From: an uncultured Oscillibacter sp.
GTDB lineage: Bacteria; Bacillota; Clostridia; Oscillospirales; Oscillospiraceae
NCBI GenBank assembly: GCA_902476875.1
Contig: CABSFC010000014.1
Coordinates: 1 to 38,818 of the forward strand
Reading direction: 5' to 3'
Length of the DNA stretch: 38,818 bases
Made by a program: the position numbers and the translations under genes. Below are positions 17,318 through 25,680 of the stretch, piece after piece; positions within the stretch are counted from its first letter, which is position 1; every line of letters begins with the position of its first letter. The notes below the pieces were generated by a model that made no database searches, had not been told where the DNA came from, and saw only the letters and a list, made by a program, of their open reading frames with translations.

Positions 17318-17367
17318 TTGCTTTCTCCGTTTCTTCGGCTGTCTCATGTATCCCTGTCGTAAAAATC

Positions 17368-17396
17368 ATTGTATCATCTCCTGAATTCGAACTCAA
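17368..17396 (-). promoter_or_regulatory. Candidate promoter of the lysR-type gene
   Basis: On the minus strand TTGAGT (17391-17396) is 17 nt from TACAAT (17368-17373), about 50 nt before the LysR start codon. Confidence 0.5.
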
Positions 17397-17428
17397 TATG
17401 AAATCTGTGGCTGCGCTGATGTGAGCGT

Positions 17429-17646
17429 ATGCACTGCAATCAGCCTCTGTTTGGGAGCAGATGGGCGGTGCGCCTGCGGAATAAAACCGTGATCTCGGTG
17501 GAAAACCTGAAACAAAAGACCGGCATCCCCTTTCAGCCGATGGAGATGGATCTGTCCACTTTGCGGGAGTGCTTTACGGCGGGACACTATCGCCCGCTGA
17601 CAGCGCAGGACCGAAAGACCAGGCAATATTCGCTGCTGTATCCATC
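17429..17646 (+). pseudogene. Possible gene remnant, unknown
   Basis: A plus-strand frame reads about 70 protein-like residues (RLRNKTVISVENLKQKTG, then PMEMDLSTLRECFTAGHYRPL) and then runs into the terminator stem. There is no ribosome site at the ATG at 17429. The residue mix looks like real coding sequence, and a terminator sits exactly at its end. I therefore suspect the 3' end of a gene whose front has been lost, but I cannot name the family. The rest of 17397-17707 holds no other gene. Confidence 0.3.
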
Positions 17647-17695
17647 AAAAAAGAACCGTTGCGGAGGCGGATGCCCCGGCAGCGGTTCTTTTTTT
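17647..17695. terminator. Bidirectional terminator
   Basis: A 16-bp stem (17647-17662 with 17679-17694, one wobble) has A6 on the left and T7 on the right. It ends the minus-strand activator operon 13 nt after its stop and could also end the remnant on the plus strand. Confidence 0.85.
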
Positions 17696-17707
17696 CATCT
17701 CATTTGA

Positions 17708-19039
17708 TCAGGAATTTTTGATGTGGCACACCAGACTTTCGTAGCCGCCCTGGGCCGCGTCGACGATGGTAAAAGCATTTTGGTAGAACGTATATCGCTG
17801 GAAGAGCGCGTTGCCGGAAAACGGCACTTCGCACAGGCCCCGCTCCACGCTGTCCGGCAGGTGTGTCAGCTCGATGACCACCTGCTCCTCCTTTGGCTCC
17901 CGGAAGTAATGGTCCATGTAAGCGCTGGCGCACAGGCAGCGGATATCGCCCCGGATCTGCCCGATATTGCCCTGGCACTTGTACAGCGTCAGCGCCTTTA
18001 TGACCTCCAGATCCACGCAGAAGGGTTTGCCGATGTTTCTGGACTCCTCCCACAGAAAGCGAAACACAAACCGTATCCGCTCGTCAAAGCTGCGCTTTTC
18101 CAGCGGCGGGATGTTGATAACCACGGCTATGCGCCGCAAAAACGTGGACAGCAGGGCGTTTTTGGGGTCTTCGGTCGTGGCCGCGATGATGCGGATTTTC
18201 GCCTGGCGGTAATCCCGCGTCTCGCCAAGGCGCTGGAAGATGCCCTTGTCGATCAGCAGAAACATCTTTTCCTGCCCCTCCGGAGACAGGCGGTGGGCCT
18301 CGTCCAGGAACAAAACGCCGCCGTCCGCCTGATCGATGATGCCGGGGGTGTCCTTGTCCGCGCCGGTAAACGCCCCCTTTTTATAGCCAAAGAGCTGGGA
18401 GAGCAGCAGCTGCGGGTTTTCCGAATAACTGGCGCAGTTGTAGATCACAAATTTTGCGCTGCTGTCCACAAGCCCCGTTTCCACGGCGAAGTCATACATG
18501 GCCTCCGCAAAGTGGGACTTTCCCGTTCCCGTTTCGCCGGTGATCAGGGTGTGCAGGCCGTTTGGCGGATACAAAATGGCCGATTTCGCCTGATCAATGC
18601 ACTTTTTCAGGCTCTGATCGGCACCGACAAAACCGGCAAAGCTCTTTCCGAGGACCGCTCCGCCGCCTCCGTCCGCCACCGGCTGGCGGTACTTTTCCTC
18701 CATACGGAGGGGCTCCGTCATGTTGAACGCCTCTTTGAATTGCGCGTAGTTTTCCCAGATGCATTGGGAGACATGGACGCCGGTGACCTTTTCCAGGTCC
18801 TCCTTTGCGAAGAAGTAGACCGGGCGCCCCAGGATTTTCGCCACCAGGCCATCCTTGACCAACGCGTTCAACTCCATGCAGGTGTTGTTCATCGTGATAT
18901 TCAGACATTTTCCAATGCCGGCGGCATCGTGTTCTCTGAAGTCGGCGCTGTTGATGCGCTTGAGCGTGATCTGCTGCGTCAACTCTGACAACTGCAGGTA
19001 TACGCGCTCGCGCCGTGATAATTTCCGGTTATTTTCCAC
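17708..19039 (-). CDS. Short LevR-like sigma-54-dependent activator
   Basis: The 443-residue activator opens with a LevR-type N-terminal winged helix (about 8-80; SRRERVYLQLSELTQQ, then a dimer-like segment). An AAA+ domain follows with Walker A GETGTGKS (168-175), the sigma-54 contact loop GAFTGA (222-227), Walker B VLFLDE (242-247) and an arginine-finger region TFLRRIAVVINIPPL. Full LevR proteins continue with PRD and EIIA/EIIB domains to about 900 residues. This one stops soon after the AAA+ lid, 13 nt before a terminator, so it lacks phosphotransferase control. Perfect sigma-54 promoters occur nearby at 20008 and 35446. Its signal input is unknown; the cotranscribed racemase-like protein is one candidate. 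Confidence 0.88.
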   Translation of the reverse strand: MENNRKLSRRERVYLQLSELTQQITLKRINSADFREHDAAGIGKCLNITMNNTCMELNALVKDGLVAKILGRPVYFFAKEDLEKVTGVHVSQCIWENYAQFKEAFNMTEPLRMEEKYRQPVADGGGGAVLGKSFAGFVGADQSLKKCIDQAKSAILYPPNGLHTLITGETGTGKSHFAEAMYDFAVETGLVDSSAKFVIYNCASYSENPQLLLSQLFGYKKGAFTGADKDTPGIIDQADGGVLFLDEAHRLSPEGQEKMFLLIDKGIFQRLGETRDYRQAKIRIIAATTEDPKNALLSTFLRRIAVVINIPPLEKRSFDERIRFVFRFLWEESRNIGKPFCVDLEVIKALTLYKCQGNIGQIRGDIRCLCASAYMDHYFREPKEEQVVIELTHLPDSVERGLCEVPFSGNALFQRYTFYQNAFTIVDAAQGGYESLVCHIKNS

Positions 19040-19044
19040 TGACT

Positions 19045-19752
19045 CTATACCTCAAAAATCCTCCCGAGCTCCGGGATATTTGTTGTGTCATGGATCGCCC
19101 GCAGGGCGCTCCACAGAGAGACCTGATCGCCCTGGAGAATGGGAATCCCGAGAGAGCGCTCCACATCTTTCAGCCTGTCGATTCCCTTGGTGCAGGCGGC
19201 GTTCAGGATCAGCGCGTCCGCGTCCGCGAGATTTACATTTTGGAGGGATTCCAGAATATCCTCCATGCTGATCTGCTCCATCATGCGGATGCTGCTCTCA
19301 CTTCCCAGATGCGCCAGCCGGTATATGCCTCCGACGCGCACACCGTTTTGGAGCATCTTCCGCTTGAACAGCAGGTTCAGCTCCTCCGTGTGGGGAGAGA
19401 TGACCACCGGGTGCTTGACGCCCAACGCGTTGATGGCCTCCAGCATGGCAAAAAAGCCGGTGATGCAGGGCGTGCCCGAGGACTGCTCCACAATATTCGC
19501 GATGGTCTTGCCGTTGATCGCGCCCGCCATGATGCTGCTGAAAACAATGATGTTGGGCTCCACACAACAAAGGTCCGCCGCCGCGCCGCCAACCATGTCC
19601 AGCATATTGCTCAACTCCTGAAAGGAGATGTGGTTGAACTTCACCCGGGCGGTGGAAATGCCGATATAGGGAGGGGCGTAGCGGTGAAACAGCATCTCCG
19701 TAACAATTCCCGATGAAGGCACGATAATACCAATTTGCTTTTCATATCCCAT
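19045..19752 (-). CDS. Asp/Glu racemase superfamily protein, atypical active site
   Basis: The 235-residue protein of the maleate isomerase/arylmalonate decarboxylase branch starts GIIVPSSGIVTEMLFHRYAPP. In the two-cysteine enzymes the first catalytic Cys lies near 74; here that place is Ser73 (VFSSIMAG). The second is Ala185 by ungapped alignment, with Cys187 in ACTKG two residues off. Loss of the first Cys with retention of a late Cys is the pattern of arylmalonate decarboxylase, so decarboxylation or ligand sensing are possible. It is the first gene of the unit with the activator (5-nt gap), hinting at a regulatory role. It resembles the 25681 protein. Confidence 0.8.
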   Translation of the reverse strand: MGYEKQIGIIVPSSGIVTEMLFHRYAPPYIGISTARVKFNHISFQELSNMLDMVGGAAADLCCVEPNIIVFSSIMAGAINGKTIANIVEQSSGTPCITGFFAMLEAINALGVKHPVVISPHTEELNLLFKRKMLQNGVRVGGIYRLAHLGSESSIRMMEQISMEDILESLQNVNLADADALILNAACTKGIDRLKDVERSLGIPILQGDQVSLWSALRAIHDTTNIPELGRIFEV

Positions 19753-19837
19753 AAATCATTTCTCCGGTCTCCTGTACACCCTGCATTTGTGCACATTTCC
19801 TACATTTGGCGCGCCGCGGCCTGCCTATTTTGCTTTT

Positions 19838-19867
19838 GTTATAACACAGGCCATCGAAATTTGTCAA
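19838..19867 (-). promoter_or_regulatory. Sigma-70 promoter of the activator operon
   Basis: On the minus strand, consensus TTGACA (19862-19867) is 18 nt from TATAAC (19838-19843), about 85 nt before the racemase-like start. Confidence 0.7.
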
Positions 19868-19904
19868 ACCGCGATTGCGGCGCGGGCGAAATTCTAACTC
19901 CGTC

Positions 19905-19979
19905 TTCACGCTCCCCCGTGGAGTTTTTTGCGTTTTTTCGAAACAGGGCCGCCCCGCTGAAGAAAGCGGTGGGCGTGAA
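19905..19979. promoter_or_regulatory. Candidate upstream activator site (spaced inverted repeat)
   Basis: TTCACGCTC (19905-19913) and GGGCGTGAA (19971-19979) form an 8-of-9 inverted repeat in the divergent gap, 30-100 bp upstream of the sigma-54 promoter, where an enhancer-binding protein would sit. TTCACGC recurs at 35424. Assignment to the LevR-like protein is inferred. Confidence 0.35.
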
Positions 19980-20007
19980 CCGAAAAAATAACCTTGTGAT
20001 ATTCATA

Positions 20008-20024
20008 TTGGCACATTTTTTGCT
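20008..20024 (+). promoter_or_regulatory. Sigma-54 (-24/-12) promoter of the PrpD/TRAP operon
   Basis: TTGGCAC (20008-20014), five bases, then TTGCT (20020-20024) match the -24/-12 consensus with exact spacing. It lies about 63 nt before the MmgE/PrpD start, and the activator gene is divergent next door. No good sigma-70 promoter was seen here on the plus strand. Confidence 0.85.
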
Positions 20025-20086
20025 TTCAAATAATATCAACATGCAAAATTGCCGCATGAATCAAATACAAGGAGGTTGTTTTTTTC

Positions 20087-21469
20087 ATGAACAACAGCAA
20101 GGCCCTTTCTCAGTTTGCGGTCAATCTGAAATATGAAGATATTCCTGCCGAAGTTACAGAGATGGCCAAAAAGATGGCCATCCAGACCATCGGCGCGGCT
20201 TTGGCCGGCAAGGAGATGGACTTTACCAAGAGCGTTCTGGATTTTGCCAAGAAGTACAGCACCGGTCCGGCCGACGCCACCGTGATGCTGGACGGCGGGA
20301 AGACGTCCCTGCTAGGCGCCGTCTTCGCGAACAGCATCATCGCCGACAACATCGACTGGGAGGACTGCAGCTGGACAGGACACCCCTCCGCTGGCCTGGT
20401 TCCCGCGGCGCTGGCGCTGGCCGAGGCCCGCGGAAAGTCCGGCAAGGAGTTTCTGACCGCCATCGTCACCGGCTTTGAGGTGTATCAGCGCATCGCCATG
20501 GTCATCCAGCCCCCCAGAGGCTTTAAATCCAACATCGGCTGGGGGCTGACCAGTTGGCAGATCTTCGCCAGCTGCGCCCCCGCCGCCAAAATGATGGATT
20601 TGACACCTGAACAGTATGAGCAGGCTCTGGGTATTGCCGCCGTTCTGATGGCCGTTCCCAACAGCCTTGTCCACTATACCATGTCCAACATCTATCACTA
20701 TCAGCACGGCTTCTGCGCCCAGGACGGCGTCCTGGCCGCGATGCTGGCCGAGCACGGCGTCGACGGCATGACCGGCGCTTTCGACGGCCCCAACGGCTTC
20801 GGCGAGCACCACCTGGTCTCCGCGCAGGACACTGACTGGTACCAGAAGGAGCTGGGCTCCCGCTGGCTGATCATGGAAACGCTGTTCAAGCACTGGCCCA
20901 CCAACATGTGGGTGCAGGCGTCTCTGGATATCATGGACGCGTTCATGAAAGAGGACGGCATCACCGCCGGAGACATCGAGGAGATCATCGTCGATCCGCC
21001 CACCGAAAGGCGGATGACCCTGCGCCCCGAGGGCTATGATAAGATCATCGAGGCCCAGTACAGCATCCCCTACTGCATCGCCGCGCTGCTGCTGGACCCC
21101 ACGCCCGGTCCTCAGTGGTATACGGATGAGCGTATGCACGATCCCGAGCTGCTGGCGCTGGCCGCCAAGGTCAAGCCCGGTCCCTCCGGCGAGCAGGATC
21201 TGCAGGTCTCCTTCAACATCTTCCAGGACGGCGATTTCGTCAACAAGACCATCACCGTCAAGTGCAAGGACGGCCGCGAGCTGACTCGTTCTCTGAACTA
21301 TCCCAAGGGGCATCCCAGAAACCAGCTGACCCTGGACGAGGTCTGCCAGCGCTTCCGCGTTCAGGCCCGAAACGCCCTGAGCCCCGAGAGGATCGAGCAG
21401 GTCCTGGATACGCTGGTCAACATCGAGAAGCTGGACAGCCTGTCCGGTATCGGCGAGATCCTGCACTGA
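20087..21469 (+). CDS. MmgE/PrpD family protein (dehydratase/decarboxylase fold)
   Basis: The 460-residue protein has the normal family length. The family core is visible: NSIIADNIDWEDCSWTG then HPSAGLVPAALALAEA (about 83-118), the central helices with KHWPTNMWVQASLD, and a C-terminal VKCKDGRELTRSLNYPKGHPRN. Known members dehydrate 2-methylcitrate, decarboxylate cis-aconitate or act on imino-acid-like tricarboxylates, so substrate cannot be read from family alone. AGGAGG lies 10 nt before the ATG. It is the first gene of the sigma-54 operon, so its substrate is probably what the TRAP transporter imports or a product of the next enzyme. Confidence 0.88.
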   Translation: MNNSKALSQFAVNLKYEDIPAEVTEMAKKMAIQTIGAALAGKEMDFTKSVLDFAKKYSTGPADATVMLDGGKTSLLGAVFANSIIADNIDWEDCSWTGHPSAGLVPAALALAEARGKSGKEFLTAIVTGFEVYQRIAMVIQPPRGFKSNIGWGLTSWQIFASCAPAAKMMDLTPEQYEQALGIAAVLMAVPNSLVHYTMSNIYHYQHGFCAQDGVLAAMLAEHGVDGMTGAFDGPNGFGEHHLVSAQDTDWYQKELGSRWLIMETLFKHWPTNMWVQASLDIMDAFMKEDGITAGDIEEIIVDPPTERRMTLRPEGYDKIIEAQYSIPYCIAALLLDPTPGPQWYTDERMHDPELLALAAKVKPGPSGEQDLQVSFNIFQDGDFVNKTITVKCKDGRELTRSLNYPKGHPRNQLTLDEVCQRFRVQARNALSPERIEQVLDTLVNIEKLDSLSGIGEILH

Positions 21470-21529
21470 ATCCCGCCGCTCCAAGCAGAACCATTTCCAA
21501 AAATATAAGGTGAAAGGAACGCATCCACT

Positions 21530-22603
21530 ATGAGAAAAATTACTGTTGTGGGCGCAGGCGGCACTGGCTGCTGCACTGCCGCCGAGCTGACGCTGCTGGG
21601 CCACCAGGTCACCCTGTGCGAGCAGGCCGGCTGGTGCGAGGACAACATGGCCGCCATTCGGGCCCGCGGCGGCTTTGAGCTGACCGGCCTGGCCACCACC
21701 GGCTACGCCGAGATCGCCGAGCTGACCAACGACTTCTCCAAGGCTGTCTCCGGCGCCGAGGTCATCTTCGTTACCGCGCTGTCCACCCGCCATGAGGCGC
21801 TGGCCAACGCCATGGTGCCCTATCTGCAAAACGGGCAGACCGTTCTGTACTCCGCCGGCAGCTGCGGCTCCATCATCCTGCGCCAGGCCATGAAGGCGCG
21901 GGGCTGCACCGCCGATATCGTGGTGGGCGAGCTGGAGGGCAACATGTTCCCCTGCCGCATCCGCCCCAACGCCACCGGCTACATCGGTATGCCCGGCGGC
22001 AAGCCCAAGACCATCGCCGCTTTCCCCGCGAAGGACACCGAAAAGCTGTGCGCGGTGATCGGCGAGTTCTACAAGTGCGTCCCCGCCGTCAACGTGTTTG
22101 AGACCACGCTGAACGCCTCCAATATCATCGTGCATCTCGGCGGCTCCATCCTGAACACCGGCGCTGTGGAGACCACCGAAAACTTCTGCTTCTACAACCA
22201 GGGACTGACCCCCTCTGTGCTCAAGGTCATTGAGGCCCTGGGCAACGAGCGCGACGCCATCTCCGCGAAGCTGGGCTACACTGTCCGCTCCTCCGTGGGC
22301 TTTATGAAGCAGCTGGCCGACAAGGAGCAGTTCCCGCAGTTCGACGGCTTCCGCAGCCTGGAAGGCCCACTGACCATGCAGGACCGCTACATTTTTGAGG
22401 ATGCCCAGAACGGCGCTTCTTTCCTGTACTCCCTGGCCGAGGCCGTCGGCCTGTCCGCGCCCCTGGCCCGGGCCTTTGTCACCGTCGCCTCCGCGATCAA
22501 CGGGGCTGATTACTATGCCAGCGGCCGCACCCTGGACAAGCTGGGCATGGCGGGCATGAACGCCGAGCAGATCAACCGGTTCCTGCTGGAGGGCACGCTC
22601 TGA
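21530..22603 (+). CDS. NAD(P)-dependent opine dehydrogenase family protein
   Basis: The 357-residue protein has an N-terminal Rossmann fold with VVGAGGTGCCTAAELTLLGHQVTLCE (5-30) and a C-terminal helical octopine/nopaline dehydrogenase domain. That domain contains ASNIIVHLGGSILNTGAVE; its His and Asn are in the place of the catalytic residues of the family. Such enzymes reversibly join or split an amino acid and a 2-oxo acid through an imine (N-carboxyalkyl amino acids). In a catabolic operon the splitting direction is likely. It begins 60 nt after PrpD with GAAAGGA upstream. The exact substrate is not known. Confidence 0.87.
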   Translation: MRKITVVGAGGTGCCTAAELTLLGHQVTLCEQAGWCEDNMAAIRARGGFELTGLATTGYAEIAELTNDFSKAVSGAEVIFVTALSTRHEALANAMVPYLQNGQTVLYSAGSCGSIILRQAMKARGCTADIVVGELEGNMFPCRIRPNATGYIGMPGGKPKTIAAFPAKDTEKLCAVIGEFYKCVPAVNVFETTLNASNIIVHLGGSILNTGAVETTENFCFYNQGLTPSVLKVIEALGNERDAISAKLGYTVRSSVGFMKQLADKEQFPQFDGFRSLEGPLTMQDRYIFEDAQNGASFLYSLAEAVGLSAPLARAFVTVASAINGADYYASGRTLDKLGMAGMNAEQINRFLLEGTL

Positions 22604-22663
22604 TCCCACCCTCTTTTCCCCGCGCACCCAAAAACGACCCTAAAAAAGAAAGGATGGAAACTC

Positions 22664-23731
22664 ATGAAAAAGTTCGTCTCTCTTCTCCTCGCTCTGGCCA
22701 TGATTTTGACCCTGGCCGCCTGCGGCGGCAGCCAGACCACCAATCAGGACGGCGGCAGCGACACGCCCGCCGTGGAGGCCGATTATCCCACCGCCGAAAA
22801 GCCCATCACCCTGAAGCTGGGACACGTGGGTCCTCCCAACTCCTCTTTACAGATCGCCGCTGAGACCATTGCCGCCGACGTGAAGGACAAGACCGGCGGC
22901 GCGGTCCTGATCGAAGTCTATCCCCAGTCTCAGCTGGGCGACGCCGTGGTGATGCTGGACGGCCTGTCCAACGGCACGCTGGAGATGGCCATGGTCGGCT
23001 GCAACGAGATCGCCACCATGCTGCCTGATTTCTATGTGTTCTGCCTGCCCTTCCTGTTCAATGGCCTGGACGAGTTTATCAACACCGCCCGCGACCCCGA
23101 GGTCACCGCCAAGGCCAACGAGATCATGAACACCAAGGGCATCACCCTGATCGGCTTCCCCACCGGCGAGGCCCGCGGCTATTCAAACACCAAGCACGCC
23201 GTCCACACACCCGCTGACATCGCCGGACAGAAGGTCCGCATCCAGGCCGGCACCATCTATGTCGACACCTTCGAGGCCCTGGGCGCGGTTCCCTCCACCA
23301 TGGCGTTCAGCGAGGTCTACTCCGCTTTGCAGCAGGGCGTTGTCGATGCCGAGGACAACGGCGCCGACATGCTGACCAAGATGAATTTCGCCGAGGTTGA
23401 GAAGTATCACACCATGCTCAACCACATGATCCAGAGCAACCCCCTGATGATCAGCACGGAGATCTGGAACAAGCTGTCTCCCGAGCAGCAGGAGGCCATC
23501 CGGGAGGCCGAGGCCGCATGGGGCGACAACTACCTGCCCTTCATGGAGGAGCAGCTGGCCGCCTCCGTCCAGTCCGCCAAGGACGCCGGTGTGGAGATCG
23601 TTGAGCTGACGGACGACGAGTTCCAGGCTTTCAAGGACGCCACCGCCTCCGTCTATGACACCTACGTCCCCCAAATCGACGCCGCCGTTTACGAGCTGAT
23701 CTGCAATAAGATCGACGCCTTACGCGGCTGA
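22664..23731 (+). CDS. dctP: TRAP transporter substrate-binding lipoprotein DctP
   Basis: The 355-residue protein has a signal peptide with lipobox LAAC (Cys20) and a Gly/Ser linker. The DctP fold follows, including LKLGHVGPPNSSLQIAAETIA, VYPQSQLGDAVVMLDGLSNGTLEM and the conserved VRIQAGTIYVDTFEALGAVPSTMAFSEVYSALQQGVVDAEDN. The Arg in VRIQ normally clamps the ligand carboxylate, so an organic acid is expected. Anchoring by lipid is normal in Gram-positives. GAAAGGA lies before the ATG. A hairpin after the stop probably raises its expression over the permeases. Confidence 0.93.
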   Translation: MKKFVSLLLALAMILTLAACGGSQTTNQDGGSDTPAVEADYPTAEKPITLKLGHVGPPNSSLQIAAETIAADVKDKTGGAVLIEVYPQSQLGDAVVMLDGLSNGTLEMAMVGCNEIATMLPDFYVFCLPFLFNGLDEFINTARDPEVTAKANEIMNTKGITLIGFPTGEARGYSNTKHAVHTPADIAGQKVRIQAGTIYVDTFEALGAVPSTMAFSEVYSALQQGVVDAEDNGADMLTKMNFAEVEKYHTMLNHMIQSNPLMISTEIWNKLSPEQQEAIREAEAAWGDNYLPFMEEQLAASVQSAKDAGVEIVELTDDEFQAFKDATASVYDTYVPQIDAAVYELICNKIDALRG

Positions 23732-23741
23732 TTGTATCGGA

Positions 23742-23766
23742 AGGGGCGGCAAAACCTGCCGCCCCT
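23742..23766 (+). other. Intra-operon hairpin after dctP
   Basis: A 9-bp GC stem (23742-23750 with 23758-23766) followed by CCTTTC lies between dctP and dctQ. It is either an mRNA-stabilising hairpin or a leaky terminator. It parallels the hairpin after the BMP lipoprotein gene. Confidence 0.65.
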
Positions 23767-23837
23767 CCTTTCTGAACCGTGATACCGCAAAACGCCGCAC
23801 ATCCCTGTGTTGAATGTTGGGAGGCATTGAGAAACCT

Positions 23838-24362
23838 ATGAAAAAAGCACTTGACTGCTTCCGCCGCCTGGAATACATCCTGCTTGTGATCCCCGTGGCA
23901 TTCCTCTGCGTTTGCATCGTGATCAATATTTTCATGCGCGCGTTCCTGGACAGCGGTCTTTCCTGGCTGGAGGAGATCAGCCGCTACATTTTCGTTTTCC
24001 AGACGTTCCTGGGCGCCAGCATCGCCGTTTCGACCGACCAGCACCCCAAGATGACCGCCGTGGTCGACGCGCTTCCCCATACTGCCAGACAGATCGTGCT
24101 GGCCGTCGGCAACCTGCTCTGCGCCGCGCTGTGCCTGCTGGTGGCCTTCTACGGTTATCAGCAGATCCTGCGCATGATCAGCAACGGCGCCATGGCGTCC
24201 TCTGTCCGCGTCCCCATGTATGTCCCCTACCTGATCATCCCGCTGGGCACCCTGATGGCCGCTGTCCGCTATCTGATCCTGGTTTTCGGCAATGTGAAAG
24301 CGCTGTTCCGGGCGCCCTCCGCCGCTGAGGAAGCCGCCGCGAAAGGAGGAGACGCAACATGA
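23838..24362 (+). CDS. dctQ: TRAP transporter small permease DctQ
   Basis: The 174-residue membrane protein has four hydrophobic segments. The family signature FLDSGLSWLEEISRYIFVFQTFLGASIAVSTDQHPKM lies after the first helix. DctQ couples the binding protein to the large permease in sodium-driven import. The start at 23838 (MKKALDCFRRLEY) was chosen since an upstream ATG at 23814 has no ribosome site. Its stop overlaps dctM as ATGA. Confidence 0.9.
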   Translation: MKKALDCFRRLEYILLVIPVAFLCVCIVINIFMRAFLDSGLSWLEEISRYIFVFQTFLGASIAVSTDQHPKMTAVVDALPHTARQIVLAVGNLLCAALCLLVAFYGYQQILRMISNGAMASSVRVPMYVPYLIIPLGTLMAAVRYLILVFGNVKALFRAPSAAEEAAAKGGDAT

Positions 24363-25636
24363 TCGTGATCGCCGCGTTCTTTATTTTACTGCTGTTGGGA
24401 ATTCCCATCGCCATGGTGGTGTTGGGCGCCTCCACCCTGGGTGTCATGCTCTACTCCGGCACGCCGCTGCAGATCGTTGTGCAGCAGATGTTCAGCGGCC
24501 TGAACAACTATGTGCTGCTTGCCATTCCCTTTTTCATCATCTCCGGCTCCATCGCTTCCAAGGGCTCCACTTCCAAGTATCTGTGCCAGGTGATGACCAT
24601 CATCTTCGGCCGCATGCGCGGTGGCAGCGTCATTGCCGCCGTTGCGTCCTGCGCTTTCTTCGCCGCCATCTCCGGCTCCTCTTTTGCCACCATCGTGGCC
24701 ATTGGCAGCATCATGCTGCCCTCCCTGAAAGAACAGGAGTTCCCGGATGAGATGTCCATTGGCACCATCACCGCGGGCGGCTCCATCGGCGTCCTGATCC
24801 CGCCCAGCGCGCCCATGATCGCGCTGTGTGTGGCCCTGGGCTCCTCCGTCGGTCGCCAGTTCATGGCCGGCGTTCTTCCCGGCCTCATTCTGGCGCTGGC
24901 CTGGGGCGTGTACACCTTTGTGGTCTGCGCGGTCAAAAAATACGGCAAGCCCGTCCGCTACAGCCTGTCCGAGGCCGGCTCCATCATCGTCAAGTCCATT
25001 CCCGCGCTGCTGTATCCCGTCATCATCCTGGGCAGCATCTACGGCGGACTGGCCACGCCCACCGAGTCCGCGGCCATTTCCATCGTCTATGTGATTCTGG
25101 TGGAGCTGTTCGTCTACAAAACCGCCAGCTTCCAGGAGCTGTTCAACGCTTTCAAGAGCGGCCTGGTCAACTCCGCCGGCATCACGTTCATCATCTCCGC
25201 CTCCCAGGTCCTGACCTGGTTCATCACCACGCAGCGCCTGCCCGCCATCATCAGCGAGTGGATCGTGACGACCATTACCTCTCCCGTCGTCTTCCTGCTG
25301 GTCATCATGGGCATCTTCTTTGTCGCCGGCTGCTTCATGGAGCTGGTGGCGCTGATGATCATCCTCGGACCCATTCTGTCCCCCACGCTGGCCTCTTACG
25401 GCGTGGACCCCATTCACTTCGGCATCATCTGTGTCATGGCCGCCCAGGTTTCCTACCTCACGCCGCCTTTCGGCATGAATCTGTTCGTTACCATGAACAT
25501 GACGAAGCGCGGCCTGGGCTATGTGGCGAAGGCCACCATGCCATACCTGATCATCCTGGTCCTCTGCATGCTGCTGATGGCGTTTGCCCCTCAGATCTCC
25601 CTGTGGCTGCCCAATCTGATGATGGGTACAGTCTGA
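24359..25636 (+). CDS. dctM: TRAP transporter large permease DctM
   Basis: The 425-residue protein has about twelve hydrophobic segments. Typical DctM stretches are present: LLLGIPIAMVVLGASTLG at the start, the IPFFIISGSIAS segment, GGSVIAAVASCAFFAAISGSSFATIVAIGSIM, the ITAGGSIGVLIPPSAPMIALCVA pore loop and YLTPPFGMNLFV near the end. It is the ion-coupled channel of the importer. Translationally coupled to dctQ through a 4-base overlap. Confidence 0.93.
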   Translation: MIVIAAFFILLLLGIPIAMVVLGASTLGVMLYSGTPLQIVVQQMFSGLNNYVLLAIPFFIISGSIASKGSTSKYLCQVMTIIFGRMRGGSVIAAVASCAFFAAISGSSFATIVAIGSIMLPSLKEQEFPDEMSIGTITAGGSIGVLIPPSAPMIALCVALGSSVGRQFMAGVLPGLILALAWGVYTFVVCAVKKYGKPVRYSLSEAGSIIVKSIPALLYPVIILGSIYGGLATPTESAAISIVYVILVELFVYKTASFQELFNAFKSGLVNSAGITFIISASQVLTWFITTQRLPAIISEWIVTTITSPVVFLLVIMGIFFVAGCFMELVALMIILGPILSPTLASYGVDPIHFGIICVMAAQVSYLTPPFGMNLFVTMNMTKRGLGYVAKATMPYLIILVLCMLLMAFAPQISLWLPNLMMGTV

Positions 25637-25680
25637 TCCTCAGGCATCCATTCCTGATCTCAGAAAAAAGGAGGGCCTCT

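Noticed and set aside
20312..22627. 771-codon minus-strand open frame
   Set aside because: It runs opposite PrpD and the opine dehydrogenase, which show clear family motifs on the plus strand; its own translation is repetitive and matches nothing recognised.
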